Position numbers and translations under genes: made by a program. Positions 24,260 to 34,800 of a stretch of DNA of 64,000 nucleotides are shown here, piece after piece (position 1 is the first letter of the stretch; the number at the start of each line of letters is the position of its first letter). Under the pieces are notes generated by a model that saw nothing but the letters and a program-made list of their open reading frames with translations, ran no database searches and was not told where the DNA came from. This DNA is from Maylandia zebra. Its lineage: Eukaryota; Chordata; Actinopteri; Cichliformes; Cichlidae. The stretch lies in the NCBI RefSeq assembly GCF_041146795.1, contig NC_135177.1, positions 22,480,560-22,544,559 on the forward strand, in the 5' to 3' direction.

Positions 24260-26036
24260 TACCGTATTTTTCAGACTACAAGGCGCACTTAAAATTCTTT
24301 AATTTTCTCAAAAATCAACAGTGCGCCTTATAATCCGGTGCCCCTTATGTATGAACTCTGGTTGTGCTTACTGACCTCGAACCGATTTTATGTGGTATAT
24401 GGCGCTCAAAAATCTGTCAAAAAATGTTTTAGTAGGACTTTGGTAAGCTACGAAGCCACACCGCTTGATGGATCGTCGGAGCATTACGGCTACCGTAGTT
24501 GGAATCCTCATCTGGGTCCAAACTCCGCTTCAGGTCCCAAAGTCAAACGAACACTGTGGCATCACTGAGAGTCAAAAATTGTCTAAATTCTTTCATCTAT
24601 AATAAAATGATCAGTGTTGCTGCTTTATCAGGTGTAACAATTAAGTTTAACATCCAGGCATCCATGAAAACAGAATTTATTAAATTTAATGGAGTTAGAA
24701 GTCATAATACAGCATGTTCTGGTGTATTATGACTGAAAGATTTCTGAAAAAATTAAAACGTACAACTCTGCTATCACTTCCAACATAACTGAAGACAGAA
24801 AACTAGACAGTAGTGACTTTTGTAGGGTTACTGAAGTATAGTAACCCTATACTATAACAAGCTAGTATATAATGATTTGCTACGTGATCATAACATAACA
24901 TATATCATAACATAGCATAACATAAACACAGGCTGTGTCTCAAAACGTAGACTGCATCCACAAATGCGTCCTTCTTTTCCCCGAAATTGAAGGATGGGTC
25001 GGGTGTGTCCTTTGTGGCCCACCATATCCCAGAATTCATAGCACGGCCCAGCCAATTCCAGTTTCGAACAATGGCAGCTGCAACTAAGTTTTAATATTAC
25101 TCTTATCAATCTTTCTGGGTCACAAAATAAACTTTTAACATATTTTCAGGTGAGAAAATAACTGTGTAAACTTCAAAGTTCTGCTTGGTTCATCAAGACA
25201 TCGGATATTTGCAAAAGTGCTCCAGTGTTTTTGGAGACATCTGTTACCCACTAGCTCGATAGCTAGCCGGGGGGTTCAATGGTCACTCGAGCCGGCGAGA
25301 GCAGCGGACTCCCGACTTCATCGTTTCCAGACCCCCGCTGTCTTTCGCTACTTGGGTAAAACATGATATATAAGTCTCTCGGATAACTTTTTTGGTGTTT
25401 TATTTGTTCTGGAGTAAATCGGTTTGGCTGAGATCAAAGTTATTAGATTAGATTTGATTAAATAAAACTTTATTAATCCATCGGGTGGGTTCCTCCGGGA
25501 TTTTCACACAATGAACGTCAAACAGAAAACTGATTAAACAGAAGTGTGAGACGGTCGAGAATTTACGCCAGTGAACTGTTAAATTTTAGATAGCAAGGAG
25601 CAGATGGCTAAGTTTATTAAACTCCACCGACACAGCCGTGATGCAAGTCTGAAGGCTAGACTGTCCTATTTCACAGCCTCGCACTTCCGGCCTTCTCGGT
25701 CTTCGAAGGATGCGGCCTATGTTTTGGGACACAGCGACAATGTAGCTGAAGGATGAACGCTAACCTTTTTCCACTCGATAAAAGTTAACGTGAGGGTTCC
25801 TGGTGGTTAGGGACAAATGCAATCGCATGGCAGGATGCTGTAAACGGACCAAACTTCAGTCAGGAGAACAACTGAGATAATCCATCCACAGTAAGAGGTT
25901 AGTCATTAATATACTGCAACAACATAGGAATAGAGCAGCTGTGAGAGAATTCAACATTAATGAAGAATGAGCTGAGTAAAGTTTGACTTAATGCGCCGTA
26001 TAATCCAGTGCGCGTTATGGTCCGAAAAATACGGTA
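24260..26036. mobile_element. Non-autonomous DNA transposon with CGTATTTTTC termini, hosting a nested element
   Basis: Left end TACCGTATTTTTCAGACTAC and right end (reverse complement) TACCGTATTTTTCGGACCAT form imperfect TIRs. The similarity continues into GGCGCAC...GCGCCTTATAATCC. No transposase frame survives. A second element with different TIRs occupies 24932-25735. Confidence 0.7.
24932..25735. mobile_element. Nested TIR element (hAT-like MITE)
   Basis: Left end GCTGTGTCTCAAAACGTAGA and right end (reverse complement) GCTGTGTCCCAAAACATAGG match with few differences, followed by ACTGCATCC / CCGCATCC. It is inserted in the 24260-26036 transposon. Inside, 25437-25510 carries a TTTATTAATCC-type retroelement tail. 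Confidence 0.6.
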
Positions 26037-27402
26037 TATGTCGTACTAGTTGGCTGATTAAGTAGAATTGTGACTTTTAAGTAATAAATCAAAAATACTT
26101 ATTTCTAAATTTTGCACAAAAAGTTATTAATTGTCAAATCAGGTTTAATTTCTTGTGCAGTCACATTTTTATGTAATACATCAAACATATATATCAGGGC
26201 ACAGGGATGTGTTTTTCACACCACTTTTTTACTATATTGATGTCTAATCAAATATTCTTGTGAGCACTGGGCTCCCCTGCCTTGTAATTGTTCTCCTATA
26301 CCAAATAATTTAAAAAGTCCATGTGGGCTCACATGACAGTGAGATATTATGTTTACAGTTTTACTTTATCAGTGTGGTTTCACCTTTGAGGGACTCCGTC
26401 CTGTAAGAGAGACTCATGTTTGTTGCTTTAAATCACCCTACAAGAGTCCAAAAAGACTGACTTTCTTATTTACAGTGTTTTTCACAAGGGATAAAATGAA
26501 ATGTCACCATCAGCTGTTCGATGACTGAGGTACTTGAACAAAGTATAACAGTAAAACTTTGCTTATTTTATTTTTTCATAAATAAATCTGTGAAAAATGG
26601 ACTTTCTTCATCGGCTGGGTGGAAAGAAGACATGCTGTCTGCCACAGGATGTATAAAGATTAGTTGAACCCAGTTTTTGACCTTTTGCATAAACAGGTCT
26701 CAAAATGGCAATCGCTGGACTTTACAAAAATAAATTAACAATCTGCTGTGACTTGTGACTGTAAATAGTCAAGCTCCATATAATATCTTCTGCTTAAGAG
26801 TGTAAAAATATAGCTGTAGTGATAAAAGGATGCAAATACTATGCTGCTGCTATAACAAATGCCTCTTATTACCACTTGGTGTCGCAGTGTTTCAGTATTT
26901 GTATCTGTATTTCCTGGAAGAGCAGCCTCGTGGTGTGTGTGCACTCTCTAACCTCTCTTCAAAATTTGTATGGTTTCCTTTTAAAGCTAATTGCATAGCT
27001 CATCCGGGGCCAGCTTGTCTTCTGGTTGTCAGTACAATGTCTCATGATGGTCAGCTGATGTCAGATTCATATTATGCTGAATTCCTCCTTTCCCACTTAA
27101 AGGAATGCTGCAGAACATCTTTTTTTTCTATCTCTGGCTTTTCCAGGGTCATCATGTGGCGATGGATTTCTGCCAGCGGCAGCACGCAGTGCACCGGGTT
27201 TACAGAGTAAACTCATAAGTGGCCAACACATCTTGAAGGACTCCATTTGCTTTGATTCATGAGTCCAGTGAGGGAAAGTTAATGATTATTGGAAAACTGA
27301 CCTCACCCTCTCCGGCATTCCCCTTTCATTTACTGCAGAAATGACTTTGGTTTTCATCAGTGTCCTTGACATTATTGCCTCCACTTTCTTTCTTCATCTA
27401 GT

Positions 27403-28618
27403 GTCTCCCTACGCAGAATCCAATATGGATCCAGATCAAAAAGATCAACATCTCTGGCATTAATCGAATCAATTGAGGAGATTACGAATGCTATAGATCA
27501 GAAACAGTATGCAGCTGGAGTATTTCTGGATCTCAAGAAAGCATTCGACACAATCAATCATGACATATTAATTAATAAACTGGAACGGTATGGGATTAGG
27601 GGGGTTGTACTGCAATGGGTGAAAAATTATTTAAGTGACCGGAAACAATTTGTGAAGCTGGGTGTCCATTCCTCATCATGCTTGGACATTGCTTGTGGTG
27701 TTCCACAAGGCTCTGTACTGGGTCCAAAATTATTTATTATTTATATAAATGATATTTGTAAGGCATCTGATATATTAAAATTTGTATTATTTGCAGATGA
27801 CACAAATATTTTTTGTTCTGGGGGGAATCTAAAGGAGCTGCTGGATACAATTACTTCAGAAATGTGCAAAATTAAAAAATGGTTTAACAGGAACAAACTA
27901 TCGCTAAATCTAAGTAAAACTAAAATTCTCTTATTTGGGAATTCCCTTAGAAATGCACAAGTGCAGATTCATGTAGATGGTGTGGAAATTGAAAGAGTAC
28001 TTGAACATAAGTTTCTTGGTGTGATTATAGATGATAAATTAAACTGGAAGTCTCATATAAATCATATACATAACAAAATTTCAAGAAGTGTCTCAATCTT
28101 GAGTAAAGTAAAACACATTCTGGACCACAAATCACTCCACATTCTCTATTGTTCCCTGATTGCACCGTATTTGAATTACTGTGCAGAGGTTTGGGGCAAT
28201 ACTTACAAATGTTCGCTATCATCAATCTTTATATTACAAAAAAGGGCCATAAGGATAATCCATAAAACTGGTTACAGAGATCATACAAATCCAATATTCT
28301 TAAAATCAAAAATTCTAAAATTCACAGATCTGGTTCATTTTCTCACAGCACAAATTATATATAAAGCAATAAATAACCTGCTTCAATATTCTAAAAATGT
28401 TTTCTAAAAGGGAACGGGGATACAATTTGAGGGGGGAATTAAATTTAAAACATCCTCGTATCCGTACAACATTAAAAAGTTTTTGCATCTCTGTGTGTGG
28501 AGTGAAGCTGTGGAACAGACTAAGTAAAGATATGAAGCAATGTCCAAGCATGGCGCAGTTTAAAAAGCGGTTTAAGGATATGGTTTTTACAGGGTGCAGG
28601 GAGGAAGTAGAGATTTGA
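27403..28618 (+). pseudogene. LINE reverse-transcriptase ORF, truncated and frameshifted
   Basis: Coding remnant of the host LINE. RT motifs are intact over about 335 codons, but the N-terminal endonuclease is missing and a frameshift separates the last 70 residues. Few other disabling changes suggest a fairly young insertion. Confidence 0.8.
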
Positions 28619-28671
28619 TAGGGTGTTCTTGTCTAATATTTTCATGTGTGTGCGCATGCACGGGTTTGTTG

Positions 28672-28756
28672 GTATGGGTATATATGTATGTGTATATGTA
28701 TGTATGTATGTATGTATGTATATGTATATATGTGTATATGTATGTGTATATGTATG

Positions 28757-28799
<43 letters not shown>

Positions 28800-28888
28800 G
28801 TATATATATATGTATGTGTGTGTATGTATGTGTGTATGTATGTGTATATATATATGTATATATGTATATATATATATATATAGATATA

Positions 28889-28970
<82 letters not shown>
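28672..28970. repeat. TA/TG simple-repeat tract, left of the R4-like LINE
   Basis: Mixed TATG/TGTATA units grading into pure (TA)40 at 28890-28970. It probably was the insertion target or the 3' tail of the LINE that follows. Confidence 0.9.
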
Positions 28971-28974
<4 letters not shown>

Positions 28975-29021
28975 CACCCAGCACGCCCCTGCGGGCGGTT
29001 TATCCTTCAAGCTCGGGTCCT

Positions 29022-29916
29022 CTACCAGAGGCCTGGGAGCTTGAGGGTCCTGCGCAGTATCTTAGCTGTTCCCAGGACTGCGCTCTTCTGGACAGAGATC
29101 TCCGATGTTTTTCCCGGGATCTGCTGGAGCCACTCGCCTAGCTTGGGAGTCACCGCACCTAGTGCTCCGATTACCACGGGGACCACCGTTACCTTCACCC
29201 TCCACATCCTCTCGAGCTCTTCTCTGAGCCCTTGGTATTTCTCCAGCTTCTCGTGTTCCTTCTTCCTGATATTGCTGTCATTCGGAACCGCTACATCGAT
29301 CACTACGGCCGTCTTCTTCTGTTTGTCTACCACCACTATGTCCGGTTGGTTAGCCACCACCATTTTGTCCGTCTGTATCTGGAAGTCCCACAGGATCTTA
29401 GCTCGGTCATTCTCCACCACCCTTGGGGGCATCTCCCATTTTGACCTCGGGACTTCCAGGTTATACTCGGCACAGATGTTCCTGTACACTATGCCGGCCA
29501 CTTGGTTATGGCGTTCCATGTATGCCTTGCCTGCTAGCATCTTGCACCCTGCTGTTATGTGCTGGATTGTCTCTGGGGCATCTTTACACAGCCTGCACCT
29601 GGGGTCTTGCCTGGTGTGATAGACCCCAGCCTCTATGGATCTTGTGCTCAGAGCTTGTTCTTGTGCTGCCATGATTAGTGCCTCTGTGCTGTCTTTCAGT
29701 CCAGCTTTGTCCAGCCACTGGTAGGATTTCTGGATATCAGCCACCTCCTCTATCTGCCGGTGGTACATACCGTGCAGGGGCCTGTCCTTCCATGATGGTT
29801 CCTCGTCTCCCTCCTCTTTCTTGGGTTTCTGCTGCCTGAGGTATTCACTGAGCACTCGGTCAGTTGGGGCCATCTTCCCAATGTATTCTTGGATGTTCGT
29901 TGTCTCATCGGCTAAG
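29022..29916 (-). pseudogene. R4/Dong-like LINE: restriction-like endonuclease region
   Basis: Open frame to the C-terminus. Shows a zinc-knuckle-like CRLCKDAPETIQHITAGC, an RHN motif after it, then QPDIVVVDKQKKTAVVIDVA, the PD..(D/E)-type catalytic pattern of the RLE domain found after RT in R2/R4-type LINEs. It ends LKLPGLW with a stop and an approximately 50-nt 3' UTR before (TA)n. The frame is intact in this piece, but the ORF lacks its RT in cis because of the inversion. Confidence 0.75.
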
Positions 29917-30899
29917 ATGAACAGGCACATGGGTCAATACATGAGCGGGACACAGAAAGGAATTGGCAAGAATACCAGAGGTGCAAAACACCAGCTACTG
30001 GTAGACAGAACAATCAGCCGAGACTGCAAGACCAGACTGACCAACCTGTGCACTGCCTGGATTGATTACAAGAAGGCCTATGACTCAATGCCCCACAGCT
30101 GGATACTGGAATGCCTAGAATTGTACAAGATCAATGGGACCCTAAGAGCCTTCATCAGGAACTCAATGGGGATGTGGCGTACAACACTAGAGGCCAACTC
30201 CAAGCCCATAGCACAAGTTACCATCAAGTGCGGGATCTACCAAGGAGATGCTCTGTCCCCACTGCTGTTCTGCATAGGCCTGAACCCCCTCAGTGAGATC
30301 ATTAACAAGACTGGCTACGGATACCGACTACGGAACGGAGCAGTTGTCAGCCACCTCCTGTACATGGATGACATCAAGCTGTATGGCAAGAGTGAACGAG
30401 ACATCGATTCACTGATCCACACTACCAGGCTATACAGCAATGACATTGGAATGTCGTTCGGACTGGAGAAGTGTAGTCGGATGGTGACAAAGAGAGGGAA
30501 GGTAGTCAGAACTGAGGGGATTGAACTACCAGAAGGCAACATTGCAGACATAGAGGACAGTTACAAGTACCTGGGGATCCCGCAGGCAAATGGGAACCAT
30601 GAAGAGGCCGCTAGAAAGGCTGCAACCACCAAGTACCTGCAGAGGGTCAGGCAAGTCCTGAGGAGTCAGCTGAATGGTAAGAACAAGATTCGGGCCATCA
30701 ACACATACGCCCTGCCCGTGATCAGGTACCCTGCTGGGGTAATAGGCTGGCCAAAGGAGGAGATAGAAGCCACTGACATAAAGACAAGAAAGCTCCTGAC
30801 CATGCATGGAGGGTTTCACCCCAAGTCCAGCACCCTGAGGCTGTACGCTAAGCGGAAGGAAGGGGGCCGGGGACTGGTGAGTGTCAGCACCACAGTCCA

Positions 30900-30903
<4 letters not shown>
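29917..30903 (+). pseudogene. R4/Dong-like LINE: reverse-transcriptase region, inverted segment
   Basis: Starts KMNRHMGQYMSGTQKGIG, then AWIDYKKAYDSMPHSWI (RT motif A), GIYQGDALSPLLFCIGLNPL, and catalytic YMDD in LLYMDDIKLYG. It continues without stop to GGRGLVSVSTTVQD and runs into (TA)n. The orientation is opposite to the endonuclease half. Confidence 0.8.

Positions 30904-30961
<58 letters not shown>
30902..30961. repeat. (AT)30 microsatellite, right of the R4-like LINE
   Basis: Pure AT dinucleotides directly following the inverted RT segment. Confidence 0.97.
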
Positions 30962-30965
<4 letters not shown>

Positions 30966-31089
30966 TATATATAAAATTGTAGGTTGTGTATCCTTCAGGT
31001 GTTAATGGGGTTATTGAAAATGTGTATATGTGCGTATGTGTGTATATACGTAGGTATGGATAGATAGAAACATATATGTGTATATATTT

Positions 31090-31114
31090 AAAAAAAAAAA
31101 AAAAAAAAAAAAAA
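31090..31114 (+). repeat. Poly(A) tract, 25 nt
   Basis: Homopolymer A in the 3' region of the host LINE. It may be a separate retroposition tail or simple repeat expansion. Confidence 0.9.
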
Positions 31115-31616
31115 TTACACATAACATATAATGTAATTGCAAGGAGGTATTTCTGTAGTCTATTGATACTAGATAGTGGAAAAGGGGTGGGATTAAATAA
31201 GCTTATGCTTCTTCCTGCTCCTTTTTGAACATGGACGTTATTTGGAGTTGTGGTTGCTCGTTTTCCTTTTGTTTGCTTTGTTCATTTGTCTCTTTTAATT
31301 CTATTTTTTTTTTATACTTTTTCAACATGTTCAAAATAAAGATTCAATCAATCAATCAATCAATCCAGCAAGAGGCATCAGATATTCCCATGAGCTCTAT
31401 GCACAATGACTCAAAGAAACATCAAGCCAATATTATTTTTGCAATTATGTATCCTAATGTGTTTGGCACATCTTGGGTTCTGTAACTCGACTAGCAACAT
31501 AGTTGTGCTAACTGGCAGCAGCATTTAATGTCACACGCAATCAAACGCCGCTGTAGACAATCGCTGAGTCTTGCACTGAGGTGAAACCTGTGCAAGAGCC
31601 AACTCTCTCTGTCTGT

Positions 31617-31618
<2 letters not shown>

Positions 31619-31689
<71 letters not shown>
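31619..31689 (+). repeat. (CA)35 microsatellite
   Basis: 71 nt CA run, intergenic. Confidence 0.98.
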
Positions 31690-31690
<1 letters not shown>

Positions 31691-32566
31691 ACAGACAAAC
31701 TGTTTCACACCGGTTGGCATTATGCAGGAGCCCATTAACATCAATCATAAAATCAAACTTTTCAGAGTCACGCTGCTGTGACAAAACAGGTTAAATCAAA
31801 GCAGAGCAGATAACTTTTACAGCATTTAGCAACCATTGATGCACATTAAATATAATGTATTTATTTTATTCTATGCACAAGTAGGCACTGTTTTACTTTT
31901 TCTAGATCTTTCCCACAACTTTAAAGATGAAAACTGGTTAGACTTTAATATTTATGGGTTAGTTATACCATGCATATTTGCATAATTTTATTAGACTTGA
32001 TAGTATATTAGATGACCATGTTGTCTTGTAATTTCTGGTCAAAGAATAAGAAATATGCCAGCAGAAACCGTTTCAAACTGCATGCGAGTTTCATAGTGTA
32101 CAAAACAGCAGCAGAGGCTTTATGTTGGACTGATGTCTGCTGCTCAGTGTGTCTGCTTCGCCCTTTCCAGGCAAATCTGCATTTCAGCATGAGCTGAACA
32201 TGGAATGTCCGCTGGGTGTACTACTTTAGTTGGCGGCTCTGTGGGATATTTTGCCTGTTGAATGATAAGTAAATCAACGTCAGACCTACAGTCTGGCTAT
32301 GTAGATAGATAGATGCAGGGCTGTAGGAGACTATAACACCAGTGTGTTAAATTTTATCAGTACAGTACAGCAATTGTGATTTGTGGATAGTTAGACAGTA
32401 GTGACAGTGGGGTGTTAGTAGACAAGCCTTTTCCCCTTTCTGTCATCAGGAAGGGAGGCGTCCCCCCTGATGGGTTTGGTTGGAATTCTGCCAGTGTTTG
32501 ATACTGGTGGTTGTGACTACGTGGCTTATTAAAGAAAGGTAAGCTTTTCATTTTAGTGATACCTGT

Positions 32567-33570
32567 TATTTTAATTGGTGTTGTTGGTCTTTGGGTTTCC
32601 AGTTTCTCCTACCTTCTGTGCACTGATGTCATGGCAGTAACTCATTGCATGGATATGGCATAGTTATTGATGGACTGGTTTGTATATTTCAGAAGCTGCT
32701 GATCTACTGGGATTTTCCCACAAAGCCATTTAGGGTTTACAGAAAATGGTCTGAAAAAGAGAAAATATCCAATGGGTGCCACTTTTCTTAGTCAAAATAG
32801 CTTGTTATACCTGTCAGAGCTCAGAGGAAAATGGCCAGGCTGCTTTGAGCTCATAGGAAAACAAGCAGTTCAGATAACACTTGTTACTGCAAAGGTATCA
32901 GACGAGTATCTCTGAAGGCACAAGAGCACACTTGAAGCTTGAAGCAGATGGGCTACAACAGCAGAAGACCACACCAGGTACTGCTCCTCAGCTAAGAATG
33001 GGAGACAGAGGTTCACCAACACCACACATTAAAAAATTAGAAAAATGTTGCCTGGTCTGATGAGTTTCAATTTCCTCTGCAACATTTAGATGATAGAGTC
33101 AGAATTTGGCATTATGAAATCATGGATTGGTATCAATAGTTCAGACTGGTGGTGGTGATGTAATGGTGTGGGGATATTTTCTTGGCATGCTTTTTCCCAT
33201 TAGTACAAACTGAGCATCATTTAAACAGCACCGCCTCTCTGAGTATTACTGCTGATAATGTCCAACCTTTTATGACCACAGTGCACCCATCTTCTGATGG
33301 CAGCTTCCAGCAGGATAATGCACCGTGTCACATAGCTCAGATTAAAACTCCAACTAATTTTTTCCAACATGACAATGAGTTCACTGTCATCAAATGGCCT
33401 CCACAGTCACCAGATCTAATACAGTGCCGTTGGAATGTGGTGGAAGAGGAGATTCACTACATGGATGTGCAGCCACAAAATCTGCAGCAACTGTGTAATG
33501 CTATCAGGTCAATATGGACCAAAGACTCTGAGGAATGTTTCCATTTTTGAAAATCAGAAAATATCTCCTG
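32567..33570 (+). mobile_element. Tc1-like transposon remnant (plus orientation)
   Basis: Broken transposase with recognisable C-terminal motifs: QQDNAPCH (33315-33340), then WPPQSPDL (33394-33417), and LQQLCNAIRSIWTKDSEECF at the end. Upstream, LLGFSHKAI-type sequence corresponds to the helix-turn-helix. Multiple frameshifts. Same family as 22230-23235. Confidence 0.75.
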
Positions 33571-34139
33571 AACTTTATAAATGGCAACCACACAACCACA
33601 TTCCAGACAAAAGACAGAGGATTAGTTTAAAAGGAAATATGTTGAAACATGCTTACCTTTGTTAAAGTACAGCTGCATCCATCTGTTTCAGGTAGACACG
33701 CCACAGAGCAGAAAGATGATGAGACTTACATTGCTGATGTTCAGTGCCGTGACGCTCTCGATGTTTTGAAACCTTGTTCACTGAATGAGTTGGTCAAGTT
33801 CTATCCTGATTATATTTCATTCTGTTGGTGGTTATGTCTTCTAACCCCAATCATAAACAAATAAAGCTGGGAGGCACATATGTGTTGTGTATACGAGAGA
33901 ATAAGAGCATGCTCTTGTGGTGTTAGCTATAGCAGCAAGAAGAGTTGTGAGCATTTCTGTGTCACGCTGACAGCCCGATGACTCATCAATGAACCAATTT
34001 TAAATTGTGTCTTCAGGATTCAAGATTCAATTCAAGTTCTTCAATTGAATCTTTGAAAAATTCCAACAATAACAAAATTTGACAGAAATAAAATAGTATT
34101 TTTGGATCTGTCTGGCCCTTAAGGAAAAAAAATTTAGGA

Positions 34140-34800
34140 CCCGAGAGATGCAGTTGACCCTTCAGTTGATCCATCTCCCATTCACTGAAGCCTCACCAGA
34201 AATGGTCTCAGTAGAGGGGCTTCTGTCATAAGCCATTCTTATAGAAGGACAACAGGGAGAAAAGGCTGAGTTGTGCCAAATTTGTAGTTTAAATTATCAT
34301 CAGTATGTACTGAGGAGGTCAGGAGAGAGGTGCAACAGTGAGTGTCTACAACTATTTATAAAACACGGTGGAGGCTCTGTCATGGTTTGGGTTGCATTTC
34401 AGCCAGTGGTGTTGGGGATATTTAAAAAACTGAGAGAATTTTGAATGCATAAAAGTCCCATCAGATTTTCATCCAACATGCAATACTATCTGGAAAACAT
34501 CTGATTGAGAACAGCTTCATTTTTCAGCATGACAGTGATCGTCAAAACACTGCCCATACAGTAAAAGCATACCTGGATAGAATAACATACAATGATACAC
34601 TACCAGTCATGGATTGGCCTCCCAGAGCCCAGACATCAACAATATCGAAGCAGTCTGGATAAGTATTCCTGAAGAATGAAATGACAAGAAATCTTACCTA
34701 ACAGAGTTCAGAATGTGGAAGGAATAAAGGTGATCATGCCAAATATTTTTATTCTAGCAAAAGTCAAAGAAATGAGGGGCATCTCAAGACTTTTGAATGT
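34140..34800 (+). mobile_element. Tc1-like transposon remnant (same family as 14778-16044)
   Basis: Shares GAAGCCTCACCAGAAATGGTC, TACCTGGATAGAA and ATGGATTGGCCTCCCAGAGC with the intron 1 copy, in the same orientation. The right end ATCTCAAGACTTTTGAATGT is a decayed TIR; the left TIR is not recognisable. Confidence 0.65.

Larger units (their letters stand above)
28971..30903 (-). mobile_element. R4/Dong-like LINE with inverted 5' segment (twin-priming structure)
   Basis: Two adjoining pieces of one element in opposite orientation. Minus strand 29022-29916 encodes the restriction-like endonuclease C-terminus; plus strand 29917-30903 encodes its reverse transcriptase. The plus piece ends ...GTCCAGGAT and the minus piece begins GATGAGACAACG, so the parent sequence joins at a shared GAT. 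The element is framed by (TA)n on both sides. Dong/R4-clade elements are known for microsatellite or site-specific targets. Clade assignment rests on domain order and motif style. Confidence 0.75.
27403..31365 (+). mobile_element. Non-LTR retrotransposon (Jockey-superfamily LINE), interrupted in its 3' region
   Basis: 5'-truncated at about 27403. A continuous reverse-transcriptase frame runs to 28407: QYGSRSKRSTSLALI, GVFLDLKKAFDTINHDIL, GVPQGSVLGP, the catalytic box FADDTN, then FLGVIIDDKLNWKSHI. A frameshift near 28400 moves the last conserved block ([14 protein letters not shown]) to another frame ending at 28618. A TG/TA-rich stretch follows, into which an R4/Dong-like LINE (28971-30903) inserted. 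The 3' end resumes at about 30962-31365 with TGCTTCTTCCTGCTCC and AATAAAGATTCAATC, ending in (TCAA)n. No endonuclease domain remains, so the copy is dead. Clade within the superfamily is uncertain (Rex1/CR1-like). Confidence 0.8.

Noticed and set aside
28520..29010. Long Tyr-Ile repeat frames on both strands
   Set aside because: Translation of the (TA)n/(TATG)n tract.
29041..29619. 192-codon + strand frame
   Set aside because: Antisense shadow of the LINE endonuclease frame on the minus strand.
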